Assembly (NCBI GenBank): GCA_015039465.1
Contig: MU130546.1
Location: 1-42,634 of the forward strand
Length of the DNA: 42,634 nt
From: Phlegmacium glaucopus
Lineage: Eukaryota > Basidiomycota > Agaricomycetes > Agaricales > Cortinariaceae
Direction of reading: 5' to 3'
Of this stretch, positions 1 to 10,296 are shown piece by piece. How positions within the stretch are numbered: position 1 is the first letter of the stretch; every line of letters begins with the position of its first letter. The translations under genes and the position numbers were made by a program. The notes under the pieces are model-generated. The model was not told the origin of the DNA and made no database searches. It was given only the letters and a program-made list of their open reading frames with translations.

Positions 1-253
1 TATATTTGAAAATAATGACTATTAGAATTCATATTAAGGATATCTACCGGATAGCCTGGGATTCATAATGCATGATAGTAGTAATGGATCCCTTGCAGTG
101 CTCTACAATGTGATATAGTGAACTCTACAATGTGATATAGTGAACTCTGCATTTGGGACAGTGCTGGACAGTGCTAGCAAGCGCAACATGGATACTATGG
201 GCACTATAAGGCACTATAACAAACTATAATTTTGGCGATGTGACTGTGACAAG
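1..253. other. Non-coding edge with short direct repeats
   Basis: I see no gene here. A perfect 22 bp tandem duplication lies at 101-122 and 123-144. After it come the short repeated words gggacagtgct/ggacagtgct and several copies of actata. The DIRS-like open frame next door stops at 254, so this is probably foreign sequence beyond the truncation point of that element. Confidence 0.5.
101..144. repeat. 22 bp perfect tandem duplication
   Basis: Two identical 22 bp units, each beginning ctctacaatgtgatatagtg, follow each other directly. They lie just beyond the broken end of the DIRS-like fragment. Replication slippage is enough to explain them. Confidence 0.85.
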
Positions 254-690
254 CTATGGGAATTTCCTGATTTTGCTGATGGCGTCTGAGTTCGAAGTGA
301 CTGCCCATGGCCAGAAACCAACTCTGAGGCCCCTGCACACGGATTCAACTAGCGGCTGATTTGGATGAGTACTCAGGAGACTCTGGAAATGGTCAACGTG
401 GATAGGTGTTGTGATACGAAAAAGGTGGGGGTAGGCGTTAATTGTATTCCAACTTGTAGCATTAATAAGCTCATTGCGAGGTTGACCAGGCACTGGTGGC
501 GCGGTCTCGGTAACTGACGCAGTAGTGGCACGAGACGAATCATCATCTGACCAAACATACTCACGAACAAATCGTGGGCGACGCTCCCAGCGTAAGTTGT
601 GGAGTGAAGTTCTATTTCTTGTTGGAGCTGCAGTCGCTTGCAACATGGTTTCCGCTAGAGCATTTGGCGCAGACGTGTAAGTAGTTACAA
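254..690 (-). pseudogene. DIRS-like ORF2 (reverse transcriptase polyprotein), N-terminal fragment
   Basis: The frame overlapping the 3' end of the gag-like gene carries the N-terminal motif of the DIRS-type ORF2. It reads PHLFRITTPI...VDHF-S-L-THPNQPLV-SVCRGLR-GFWPWA, which normally precedes the reverse transcriptase and RNase H domains. The frame ends at a stop at 254 soon after this motif, so reverse transcriptase, RNase H and tyrosine recombinase are all missing. The same frame happens to stay open for 529 codons back to 1843, across the whole gag gene; I take that upstream part as fortuitous. The exact ORF2 start is unclear, and 690 is only an approximate limit from where the Gag-like Cys/His knuckle is read in the other frame. 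Confidence 0.6.
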
Positions 691-1838
691 CTGGCGGCTG
701 TGTTAGGGCACCGGTTCTCATTCCACCTACGACAGGCGGCACTACGCCGACGGTTGGAAGACTGCCTTGGCCTGGGCTCTGAGAGCTGATTCGAGACGAG
801 ATTGGATGGGTTGTGAACCCATTGAATTTGCAAGTCTGAAAACTCGGCAAAGTTGGAGAGTTCAAGGTCTCGTCGCTGAGCTGCTCTGAGCCGGACAGCT
901 CTGTCGTAGTTGATGACTCGGCTGTGAAGTTGGGATGGTAAGGATGCAAAATACCGCTGGATGTGTTTGCCGTAGAGCTGTAACTCTTGTCTCCTATGCC
1001 CGAAAACGAAGAGCACGGCGTCGACCATGCAATCCCAGGCGATGACCCAGTCTCCATGAGTTCTGACTGTCTTCGCTGGCGCGGATGTATCATGGAGTAG
1101 TTCGACGTTTTTCCCGAGCTCAATGGTATCCTTAGTTTTGTAGGATACTGTGTAGATGTTGGAGAAGACGTGGTCGAGGTCAATTGCGTTCCCACCGAGC
1201 AGGTTGAGCCACTCTGCTTGAGGGAACTGTGGAATGGGTTGGCTACAGTTGAGCAAGGAAGATCGTGCTCACTTAACGTCGCGAGAGAAATTCTCGAGCA
1301 AAGATTGGGTTTTTTGAAGAGACGGCGACAGGAAGGACGCTGCGTTCCGGTCCGCACCTTTGGAGACATTCCATGGCAGTGACTTGAAGTCGAGCCGTAT
1401 TCTCCTAGCGTACTCATCGTCCTCGTCGGTTGACTCGGGGGAACGAGGCCGTTTAGACGCTCCAACAGACTGGGTCTCGAGCGCTTGCTGCTCGCAAGCG
1501 TCATCCTGTCCGTCTGGCAGGGAGCTTGCGAGTCGCTGCTGGACACTGTCGATTCTTCCAACATTCCCTCTGCGGTAACGCTCGAAATTTTCGAGCATGT
1601 CAAAGTACGGCTCATAGGTTGACAGGAAGACGTCTTCACTGGCGTTGTCGTGGGGGATAGACTGCTGGAGGAGCACTGATGCCTTAGGTTTGGAGATCTT
1701 GCCCGATCTGAAGTCCTGGACAATGCTGGTGCACTTGTCAACAACTTGTCTTTGCGTTTCTGAAATTTCTGGTGTGCTCGGCACAGTGGCACTTGGTCTC
1801 GTAAAGCTGCTCGACGACGATTCACCATGCTGAGACAT
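612..1838 (-). pseudogene. DIRS-like retroelement Gag-like protein, in-frame stop
   Basis: One reading frame runs from the ATG at 1838 to 612 (about 408 codons) and is interrupted only by a TGA at 1269-1271. The N-terminal half is Ser-rich and acidic (MSQHGESSSSSF...). The C-terminal half has the pattern I know from Gag-like proteins of Agaricomycete tyrosine-recombinase (DIRS-type) retroelements: a THGDW-W core, a YDRAVR-R-RDL segment, and a terminal Cys/His knuckle (WNENRCPN...CNYLHVCAKC...HVASDC) that probably binds RNA. ORF2 of the same element overlaps its 3' end in another frame, which is usual for the class. The TGA could derive from a CGA by one C-to-T change. Programmed readthrough or a hidden intron is possible but less likely. 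Family assignment is from memory of the protein pattern, not from a search. Confidence 0.7.
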
Positions 1839-1843
1839 AACAA

Positions 1844-2331
1844 AAGATGCGTGACACGAGTTTTGTGGATGTGAGGAACGAAATAGTTGAGCGAAAAAGG
1901 ACTAAGCGCTAAAGGTACACGGAAACGGTAGGTAACTCAGGAAAAAGTTAGCAAAGAGGAAACTCACCTGAGTACAAGGAAACGGTGGGCGAAGAACCAT
2001 CCCTGCACTCCGGTGAGGTTTTAAACTACAATGTGAGACATGATGTCAGCGGAGAAAAGTGAGACAAGTAGCTGACATCAGGTACAGCATGAGGGTGTAG
2101 CAAGTCCACCGTGACAGGCGCGGCTGAGTCGGCTGTCATCTCCCTCACGGTGGTTAGTTTAAAGTAAACAAGTTTAAAGAATAAATAAAAGCCGTTAGTG
2201 TAAACGCACGTCACGTGACTTAAGCGCCCGCACCATCGGAAATTATTATTTCCAACTTACCCTCACAAATACGCTAAGATTACCCTTTTGGGTGTTCGAA
2301 CGTATTACACTATTACACCACCATAGTAGCC
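1844..2331. other. 5' flank of the DIRS-like fragment
   Basis: No protein gene is seen. Short repeats of the type acggaaacggt (1919-1930) and aaggaaacggtgggc (1977-1991) are present, followed by two nested hairpins (2042-2153). This is probably the 5' untranslated or terminal-repeat region of the retroelement. Its outer edge cannot be fixed from the sequence. Confidence 0.4.
2042..2153. repeat. Paired inverted repeats upstream of the gag-like gene
   Basis: Two perfect 9 bp inverted repeats sit in a row: gatgtcagc at 2042-2050 with gctgacatc at 2071-2079, and ccaccgtga at 2106-2114 with tcacggtgg at 2145-2153. The second is extended by an inner gacag/ctgtc pair. DIRS-type elements carry inverted or split terminal repeats instead of ordinary LTRs, so these may belong to the element end. 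Confidence 0.55.
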
Positions 2332-2500
2332 AACATGGGGAACCCAAGATTATTTGAACTGAGGTTTCGGTGCAGCCTGGTGAAGAGAAAATTTTGAGAA
2401 AAAAGAAATTCAATCGTCGCTTTTATAGTAGTGACTCCATGCCCGATGCATACCTTCCTAGCTTCATCTTAACTATCTTCAGGGTCACACACAGGTGCGT
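2332..2500 (-). pseudogene. Truncated duplicate of SQS1 3' end (copy A)
   Basis: On the minus strand this stretch closely resembles the intron 5/exon 6 junction of the complete SQS1 gene at about 7174-7310. The shared landmarks are aacatg-ggaacccaagattatttgaac, then a tract of a and g, then caatcgtcg and taccttcc. Only the start of the G-patch exon and part of the preceding exon remain, so no protein can be made. It lies 2,412 bp before the same landmark in copy B (4744), which in turn lies 2,430 bp before the real gene (7174), giving a tandem array. Confidence 0.75.
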
Positions 2501-3071
2501 TCGAACATGAAACAGCAATGTCAATTTTTCCCTTGCGATCACGCCTTCTTGTATTGACAGGAGAGGATATGTTCTTTGAAGATATCCTGTTGGAAGGGCG
2601 AGTATGAATTTATCCCATGATTAAAGCTTTTGATCCAGATCATGTTGGGGTATGTTGGCGTTTTTAGATATCCCAGACCCAGTAGCGAAATTGAGATGGA
2701 TTAAATATGACCCACTCTTCAAAGCTTCATGTGCATGGCTTGTGTCAATGGGTGACGATTTTGAAGAGATAAACTCATTCAGGACCCGTTCGGACCAACC
2801 CAAAATCCTCCTCAACCATCTCTCTGCTCAGAAGACCTTGGATCGTATAAACTCATTCAGGACCCGTTCGGACCAACCCAAAATCCTCCTCAACCATCTC
2901 TCTGCTCAGAAGACCTTGGATCGTAAAGCCGAACGTCCCTATGAACTTCATTGGTCACGTTCTTCAAAATACAATTGGGACGCATGACGTCCTCTAGTTA
3001 AGTCCCTAAATTGATTTGTGGCGGAATGATTCAGAAGTTCGACAGTTCGAGTCAGTTCTGCATTAATTTTT
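2501..3071. other. Spacer of duplication unit 1, with a 78 bp tandem repeat
   Basis: This is non-coding spacer matching 4900-5208 of unit 2 in parts, including the shared words aggagaggatatg, ccatctctctgctc, gatcgtaa-gc-gaacgtccc and caatacaattgggacgca. A 111-codon open frame at 2652-2987 is mainly the 78 bp duplication and is probably not a gene. Confidence 0.6.
2769..2924. repeat. 78 bp perfect tandem duplication
   Basis: Positions 2769-2846 and 2847-2924 are identical 78 bp units, each beginning ataaactcattcaggacccg. A length divisible by three keeps a 26-residue repeat open in one frame. The matching place in the second duplication unit (around 5029) has only part of one copy, so this expansion happened after the larger duplication, or was lost there. 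Confidence 0.9.
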
Positions 3072-4010
3072 CTAAACTTCAATATTTCCCGATGATGGTG
3101 GCAGCGGTTCGAAGCGAATAGCTGATACAGCGGGCCCATTTTCCGAAGGTTGCTCTCTGAAGGTTATGGACCTCCCCCGCGCGACCCGATAAATGATGAG
3201 AAGTGGAGATAGGACCTTTATGAATTTTGGATGAGTTTCTTTATTGCTTGACCCCCAAAAAGTCCGAGAAAGCTTACATATACATGGACCAACGATTGGT
3301 TTAGAATATATACTGAGGCGGAAGCGGAAATTGGCTGAAAGTAAAGAATGTGATGCAACGACTCATACCAAGTGACGATAATCCTAAAACGACGAGAACA
3401 ACGATCAAAGCTATTCGACAACGTCGCGAGACTCCCCCATATATCATCGCACACCGCCAGAGCTATATGGCACACATGAAAAGATAAACAGTCAAGACGC
3501 CTTCCTCATAGATCTTTTGAAATTTGCTTACCATAAACCCATCAGCACCCCAATTAGCGAGTGTGATACATAACAAATCCAAGTATTCAATTGGAGAGAA
3601 GACGATTACATCGATGTAAGAGGGGTTATGGAAAATGTCATGTGAGGGCGATAGTCGTTATGATCATGTACATGGTACTGATCGCGACCATGAACGGAAT
3701 GTATACCAGCAAAAAGTTCCGCATCCATCGAGAGACGTTTTGCGAAGTTGTCAGGAGGAGAGGAACGCAAGAGAGACTGAGAGATAGTATGCCTCCATAT
3801 ATCACTGCCGAAATGATGACGCCTATCATCCTTAGTTCAAGAGCAAATCTGTCCCAGACGCTCGCTAACATTGTACACAGAGGAGGGAGTTTTTGGAGAA
3901 CGAATGTAAGTCAGGAAAAGGACGACAAGGGTACCAGCGCTTATATACGCACCACTATTAGCGTAATACTCGGGTCCATCAGTCTCCAAATCCAAAATTA
4001 CAAGTGATAG
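3072..4010 (-). pseudogene. Decayed copy of the seven-helix membrane protein gene
   Basis: On the minus strand this matches the intact membrane protein gene at 5209-6273 segment by segment. The first helices are readable (MLASVWDRFALELRMIGV, then YGGILSLSLS). The frame then hits several stops where the intact gene has its second extracellular segment. The exon corresponding to 5415-5701 is almost wholly deleted, joining FDRCSRRF directly to sequence ending LVHVYVSFLG. The 3' exon with the stop at 3072 is still recognisable. Upstream, 3872-4010 matches the region before the start of the intact gene. It is clearly non-functional and is the first member of a tandem duplication. Confidence 0.8.
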
Positions 4011-4675
4011 ATGCGAAACAACACTCGTGTTGAGAGAGGCCACTCCGTTCCACCATAGAACTCTTCCAAATGGTGACAGCGCATTTATATTTGGAAAGCT
4101 TGGCTATCTTGTAGACTAGTTGGAGGAGCTGTTGGAAGGTGTGGATGCGTGGACGTGCAAGGTCAACGGGGCAGCAACCCTGAGGCAGTGAACTTTGATC
4201 GATTTGATCAGTCACACTATTAATGGCTCAGCGCTCAGCGCTGATGTCACAAACATTACACCAAGTTCATACCAAGATCCTATCATCCATAGCTCAAGTG
4301 CTCAAGAAAGATATGGCTTGTAGACGATGTTAGATGCAAAGAAATTCTGGAGAACGGACGCAAGAAATTTTGTTCGACAACGGAACAACCACCACAAAGT
4401 CTATCATGATGAGTAGTACTCGGATCCAATCCAAATTTACGGGTGATAGGTGATGATAGGTAGATGCATTAAACGCCGCCACAGTGCATGGTACGAGGGA
4501 TAGCGATAGCGTTTGTCATTGTTCAACGAAGCGACTATAAGTAGAACCCTACTAGTAGACAAGGAACCACTCTTTGTAGAAACCCTTCAAGTTTTTCAAG
4601 AACCGTTCTATAATTCCATTGACTTGGTTATTAACAAAGAGAATAGACTGTTCAAATTTTCAACAAGAATAGGAC
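4011..4675. other. Duplicated intergenic spacer (unit 1)
   Basis: No gene is seen. The segment is a diverged copy of 6370-7057. Shared landmarks are agcgctgatgtcacaaacatt, tactcggatccaatccaaat, gatagcgtttgtcattgt, and aagaaccgttctataattcc. The last of these is the 3' flank of SQS1. Confidence 0.75.
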
Positions 4676-4900
4676 AACTCATTTCGCAGCGCCCAATCCC
4701 AGCTTGGCCAGTTTTTTGATAGTCGCACCATCCCATCACAGTCAACATGCGGAACGCAAGATCATTTGAACTGAGGTTTCGATGCAGCTGGTGAGGAGCA
4801 AAAAATGAGAAAAGAGAAATCCGATCGTCGCTTTTATAGCAGTGACTCCATACCCGCCCGATCCATACCTTCCCGACTTCATCTTAATTATCTTCGAAGT
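4676..4900 (-). pseudogene. Truncated duplicate of SQS1 3' end (copy B)
   Basis: On the minus strand this starts with the SQS1 stop codon region (caactcatttcgcagcgccc, the same as at 7058-7075) and continues through the G-patch exon into the preceding intron. Compared with the real exon about 50 bp are missing inside the G-patch, between the words gatagtcgca and ccatccca. Upstream exons are absent. It is a dead fragment marking the start of the second duplication unit. Confidence 0.8.
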
Positions 4901-5208
4901 TCGGGGGTCATACAGAGGAATATTATTTGTGCGTTCTTACATGAAATGCACGGAAACGGCGATGACAATTTTTTCCTCTTTGTGATCATTGATCAGATGC
5001 GTATTGACAGGAGAGGATATGTCCTTACCATCTCTCTGCTCGGAAGGCCCTGGATCGTAACGCAGAACGTCCCTCATAATGAACTTCATTGATCACGCTC
5101 TTCAAAATACAATTGGGACGCAGGACATCCTCTAGCTGAGTCCCTAAATTGATTTGTGGCGGAATGATTCAGACGTTCGACAGTTCAAGTCACTTCTGCA
5201 TTAATTTT

Positions 5209-6273
5209 CTAAACTTCAATATTTCCCGATGATAGTGGCACCGGTTCGAAGCGAATAGCTGATACAGCGGGCCCGCTTTCCGAAGGTTGCTCTTTGATGG
5301 TTACGGCCCTCCCTCGGGCGACTCGATAAACGATGAGAAGTGGAGATAGGACCTATATGAATTTTGAATGAGTTTCTTTACTATTGCTTGACCGCAGAGT
5401 CCGAGAAAGCTTACATATACATGGACCAGTAGTTGCATTGGAAGATCTATTGTGTTAGTTTGCTGAAAGTAGAGAACGAAGTAGATCAAACTGAAGAGGA
5501 TAATGAGCGTCGAAGATTCAACGCAGATAATAACGACCGTCATGTAGGGACTATTACGTTCCACTCCCATTGCCTTGTGCATGTATCTTTCAAAATAGAG
5601 AATTCTGAAAGTAATCAGGACGGCAGTGAAGATGTTGAGAATGACTGTGACCCCGGTCATGGCGTAAGTCATTCCTAATATGATATTGAGAATACCGGAG
5701 GCTTGATAAATAAATAAAATTAAAAAAGTGAATGAAGAAAGGCCACATGATGCGACGACTCATACCGAGTGACGATAACGCCATAAAGACGAGCGCAGCG
5801 ATCAAAGCTATTCGACGACGTGGCGAGATTCCCTCATATAGCATCGCACATCGCCACAGCTATGTAGCGCACAGGAAACGAGAAACAGTCAAGAGGCCCT
5901 CATAAATATTTTGAACTTTGCTTACCATAAACCCATCAGCACCCCAATTAGCGAGTGTAGTACACGTCGAATCCACATATCCAATTTGAGACAAGAAAGC
6001 AGTGTTGTAAGCGGTGTTCTCATAGAAAATTCTCTTTGTGAGGGTGATAGTTGTTGTGATTATGTACATGGTACTGATCGCGACCATGAGCGTAATGTAT
6101 ACCAGCAAAAAGTTCCGCATGCTTCGAGAGATGTTTTGCGAAGTCGTCAGGAGGAGAGGAACGTAAGAGAGGCTGAGAGACAGTATGCCTCCATATATCA
6201 TTGCTGAAATGATGACGCCTATCATCCGTAGTTCGAGAGCAAAGTCTTCCAGGTAATCGCTGACATAGTACAT
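5209..6273 (-). CDS. Seven-transmembrane protein of unknown function, Agaricomycete family
   Basis: Four exons (6273-5926, 5859-5766, 5701-5415, 5352-5209) join in frame, all with GT..AG introns, into 290 residues. About seven hydrophobic helices are visible. They include MIGVIISAMIYGGILSLSL, NFLLVYITLMVAISTMYI, the GADGFM-LWRCAMLYEG segment that spans intron 1, RRIALIAALVFMALSSL, MTGVTVILNIFTAVLITFRI, IICVESSTLIILFSLIYFVL and LLVHVYVLSPLLIVYRVARG. The layout, with a DGFM-(L/Y)RC motif before helix 4 and a short polar tail, fits a large family of fungal plasma-membrane proteins of unknown role. I chose the ATG at 6273 because the next upstream ATG (6370) would need a frameshift to reach helix 1. 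Function cannot be inferred. Two decayed copies lie at 3072-4010 and 35530-36010. Confidence 0.72.
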
Positions 6274-7061
6274 AAGAGGAGAGATTGAGAACGAACTTGA
6301 GTCCAGAACAGAACGACAAGATACCAGAGCTTATATAGGCACCACTAGTAGCGTAATACTCGGGGTTCATCAGTCGATAAATCCAAAATTACGACTGACA
6401 GATGCGAAACGAGACTCGCGTTGAGAGAAGCCACTCTTCCACCGTAGAACTTCTTGCAAATGGTGACAGCGCAGTAGCCGTTTTAATTTATTTAGAAAGC
6501 TTGAGACTAGTTGGAGGGTGTGGATGCGTGGGCGGGCGGATGGCAAGATCAACGAGGCACTGAAAGCATTCATATATTGTGAGCCGTAGGTGCATCACAT
6601 ATATTGCAGTCTGTCTCTAAGTACTGGGAGCACTTTGATCAGTCACAGCGCTGATGTCACAAACATTACACCAGCCCTCGCTTGGCTGCTAGACGATGTT
6701 AGGGCACTGGCATTGCAAAAGGAGGGTAAAATTTCTAGAGAACGAACGCAAGAACTTTGTTCAACGATAGAACAACAGCCACCTACTAGTAGGTAACGCT
6801 TCCATACTCGGATCCAATCCAAATTTACAAGTGATAGAGATTAACCATACATCAACGTTTCAACTGACGGGGGGATGATGATAGCGTTTGTCATTGTACA
6901 ACGAAGCTACTATGAGTAGAACCTAGACAAGGAAACCAGTCTTTGTTAGAAACCCCTTCAAGAACCGTTCTATAATTCCATTGACTTGATTAGTAACAGA
7001 GTGCACTTTTCAATCTTTCGGCAACAAGAAGGAAACAGAAAACCAAAGAATAAGTACAAAC
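6274..7061. other. Duplicated intergenic spacer (unit 2)
   Basis: This spacer between the membrane protein gene and the SQS1 stop codon has no gene. It matches 3872-4675 of unit 1. It holds the 5' flank of the membrane gene, then the 3' flank of SQS1. Confidence 0.7.
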
Positions 7062-10000
7062 TCATTTCGCAGCGCCCAATCCCAGCTTGGTATTTTTGAT
7101 AATCGCAGTCAAAGGATCTTGTAACCCGCCCGTCACTCCAATACGTTCACCTTCTGACCATCCCATCAAAGACAACATGCGGAACCCAAGATTATTTGAA
7201 CCGAGTTTCGGTGCAGCCTGAATGAGGAAGAATAAAAAAAAAATGAGAAAAAAAAGCAAAATCCAATCGTCGATTCCATACCTTCCCAACTTCATCTCCA
7301 TCTCGATGACGAGGCAAAAGCGCCTGAGCGCCACCCCGTGCCTTACCCTTCCTATCTCGAACAAACGAGTCTCCCCTCGCACCCATTCCTCCACTCCTCC
7401 TCATAATCTTCCCTACTTTAACTTCATCAACAACATATAAACCAGTCTTCGATGTCTTGGTCAAAGTCGTATAACGTGCATCCCCCTCTCCTTTACTAAT
7501 GCTGCTCAAATTAAACGCAACAGCAATATCATGAATGTTTTTCCTCGTAGCCTTATTCGTAGGGGGTAGAGACATGGTTACTGGTCCATCGTTATCGTTG
7601 ATGAATCTCCTGATTTGTTGTACTAGCGTCACCATGTCGATGATTCGGTTAGGGATGACGTTTATGGTGGGATCAAGTCTGGCGGCGGCAAGCATGGCCT
7701 TGCGACCCTTTTTGCCTCCTTTCTTTTGGGAAAGTGGGTCGGCGGCCTGTTCTAGACGAGCTTGAGCCCGTGCTTTTTTGAATGCAGCTTTCTTTAGTCG
7801 ATCTTTCTCCCATTGAGATTTCAAATCTTCTGGTAGATAAGCTTGTTTATGCTTCTTTGATTCTACAACAGTCGTGTCAAAAAAAATGAGCGATACAGAG
7901 ACCAGAAATCAAGGAAGACTGACTTGTCTGATTGAACCCCCCGTCCGACTCATCAAGAACATCGAAGAACAGCTGATGTAGTTTTCGACCACAAATTAGA
8001 AATGGAATCATGGCAAGAATCACGAGTCCAAAAACTAACGTGAGGGTTATACTTCTCGGCCAAAATCATACTTTTTTCCACCATGTCATCGTAGTCGTCT
8101 GAAAAGTCATATTCATCGTCGTGCTTGCTTGAACTTGCCTGCTTCCTTAGTCGTTCCAATCGCTTTTGGAAGCTTGTCCTAGGTGTCTGATCTTCATCGT
8201 CATCTTCCGAATCGTTGTCCTCATCTTCATCTTCATCCTCATCATCGTCCAAAAACAATTCCGAAATTAACATCGCCTCTTCATCCGCAAGCACCCTTTC
8301 TATTTCCGTATCTTCGTCGTCATCCTCAATGCTCCCCTCGCTCCCGCTTTCGTTAATACTCGTACTATCTTCTCCTGTATCTTGTTCATTCTCCAACTTC
8401 ATCTGTTCCTCATCCATCAAATCATCCATGGTCATATGTCGTCCAGCATTTTCACCCAAAAGGCCATCAACAAATTGTTGCATCGCGTTTAGATTCAAAT
8501 CAGAATCAACTTCCATTCCATGTCCATCTTCCACGTCTCTAGCTTTGCCTTTGCCTTTATCTCCCCCATTCACACTTCCTTTGCTGTTGCCATTCACAAA
8601 CACCGACGGACTTTCAGGCCCATCTGCCCTATCCACAGCATGATCGTGTTCGCCTCCACTATCAGCATCGTCATCCGTATCCCCCCAATCCAGATCCGAG
8701 TCCCCTCTTCTCCTCTCCTTCTGTTTCGGATCGTGTAGCCGAGCTTCCTCACGCATGGCGCCAAAGGTACGAAATGAACTTGTATGTTTCCCACCCTTCT
8801 TAGTCAAAACACCCCTCTTTCGTTTCCAAGACTTCGCTAGACGGGGGGTCGTCACGGGTGGGATGCGTAGTCGACCTCCTAGTTTTCCTTCGGGAGTAGC
8901 GAAAGAGAAAGAAAAAGAAGAGATGGAATGGGTTTGAGGTTGAGGTTGAGTTGGTTGCTTCTGAATGGTTGTTGCAGTTGAAGACGAAGAAGCGACAGCT
9001 AGGGAAAGAGATGCATCTCGGACGTAGGGAGTGAACAGCGATGTATCAGACACTCCATTTGTTGGTGGCTGTTTTTCGGGAGACGTCTGAACCCCTTTGC
9101 GAGGATGAGGAGCCACATAAACGATGATGTCGTCATCAAAGTCGTCTGAGGGAAGCGGGTTGGGAGGAGGAGCTATGCCCGCTGGGATTGGAGTAGGTTG
9201 AGTGTCAATATAGAATAGACTTGGTTCTGCGGCTTCGGCAGTTACTGGTAGAGTAGATTTTGGTGCTATATCGTCCTTTAGAGATCTCTCCGTCGCAGAT
9301 AGATTTTCGTCAACCATCTTCGTCAAGGTATCCATGTCTGTATGGCTATGTTGCAGATGAAGTGAGGAGGTTGAAGGTGGTACAATATTGTTATCTGTGA
9401 AGCCTCCAATAGGTCGCTCTTCGACCACTTTTAGACTTGATTTCTTTGGCTTTTTCGTTGGTTCAAATAGTTTGCCAATATCGTTGAAATCAACCTCTTC
9501 AAGGTCTTCATCTTCGTCGTTAGTATCGTCACCATTATCGGCTTCTGAGCTTGATTCCATAAGGGGAATGTCACCGCCGCTGAACACCCGGGATACTCGG
9601 GCGGCGGTTGGGACATGACTTTGTTCGGTGTCACCTGGCGTTAGTAATATAAGTTCAGTAAAATGGTTAGTAGAAAAAAAGATGAAAAACGTACCAACTT
9701 CTTCCACCCCAGGCTTCAATAAAGCTTCGTCTTCATTAAACAAAGTTGGATTGAGAACAGATGGGACGAAGATTATGGGACGAAGCAAAGGCCTGTCTTG
9801 ATAGAGAAGTTTCGTCAAAGGCGCATCCGGTCGCAATTTTTGCGTTCCTCTACCATGGCCACGATCTTTTGGAGAAGCTCCAATCCCATACTCACTATGT
9901 CGGCCCCGAGAATACGACTCGGGATGTCCTCTACCTCGACCACCACGGACGCCACCTCTGCCTCTTCCCCGGTTTGGAGTATTCATCCCGGAATTTGGGT

Positions 10001-10296
10001 CTGAGGCTTTACGACCATGCCCTCTGCCACCGCTGTAATGTGTAGTTTCAAGATTAGCTGGATGGAATGATTGTTATCTTATTTTTTTTAGAAAAAATGG
10101 TCGTTGGGCGCTACGCACAGTCAGCATACATCTGAATGTTAAAATCGAGTGCTTCATCCAGAAGATAAGATCCTGGTATTCCTCTACCTCTACCCCCACC
10201 CCGACCCCGACCACCACCCCTGCCTCTACCACCATCACCCTCACCTCGTCCTCCTCCACGGCCTCCACGTTTACCGTTCCCTTTTCGTCTGGTCAT
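7062..10296 (-). CDS. SQS1: Sqs1-like R3H and G-patch splicing cofactor
   Basis: Six exons (10296-10115, 10032-9695, 9634-8040, 7972-7924, 7862-7282, 7217-7062) join in frame to 966 residues. The N-terminus is an RGG/GR-rich tract (MTRRKGNGKRGGRGGGRGEG), followed by a long disordered part with an Asp/Glu-rich run. An R3H domain follows; its TRKNIHD core shows the Arg-x3-His motif, which binds single-stranded nucleic acid. The last exon encodes a G-patch (LGFRMLSLMGWSEGERIG, then GLG near the C-terminus). This order matches Sqs1/Pfa1, which binds and activates the DEAH helicase Prp43 in spliceosome disassembly and ribosome maturation. It would act in the nucleus. Intron 2 (60 bp) has no stop and keeps frame, so retention would only add 20 residues. 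The protein is longer than yeast Sqs1, mostly from low-complexity sequence. Two broken copies of its 3' end lie downstream. Confidence 0.88.

Noticed and set aside
254..1843. A single 529-residue protein covering the whole frame
   Set aside because: Only its last 100 or so residues match the DIRS ORF2 pattern. The rest overlaps the recognisable gag-like frame and is low in protein character.
2652..2987. 111-codon frame with a 26-residue perfect repeat as a repeat protein gene
   Set aside because: The repeat is a recent 78 bp DNA duplication in a non-coding spacer. The same region in unit 2 is not open.
6020..6370. 116-codon frame as the start of the 7TM gene (ATG at 6370)
   Set aside because: It needs a frameshift to reach the first helix. 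The ATG at 6273 joins directly, and the frame soon turns into an out-of-frame reading of helix 1.
8215..8643. Ser-rich 142-codon plus-strand frame
   Set aside because: It is the antisense shadow of the Asp/Glu-rich part of SQS1.
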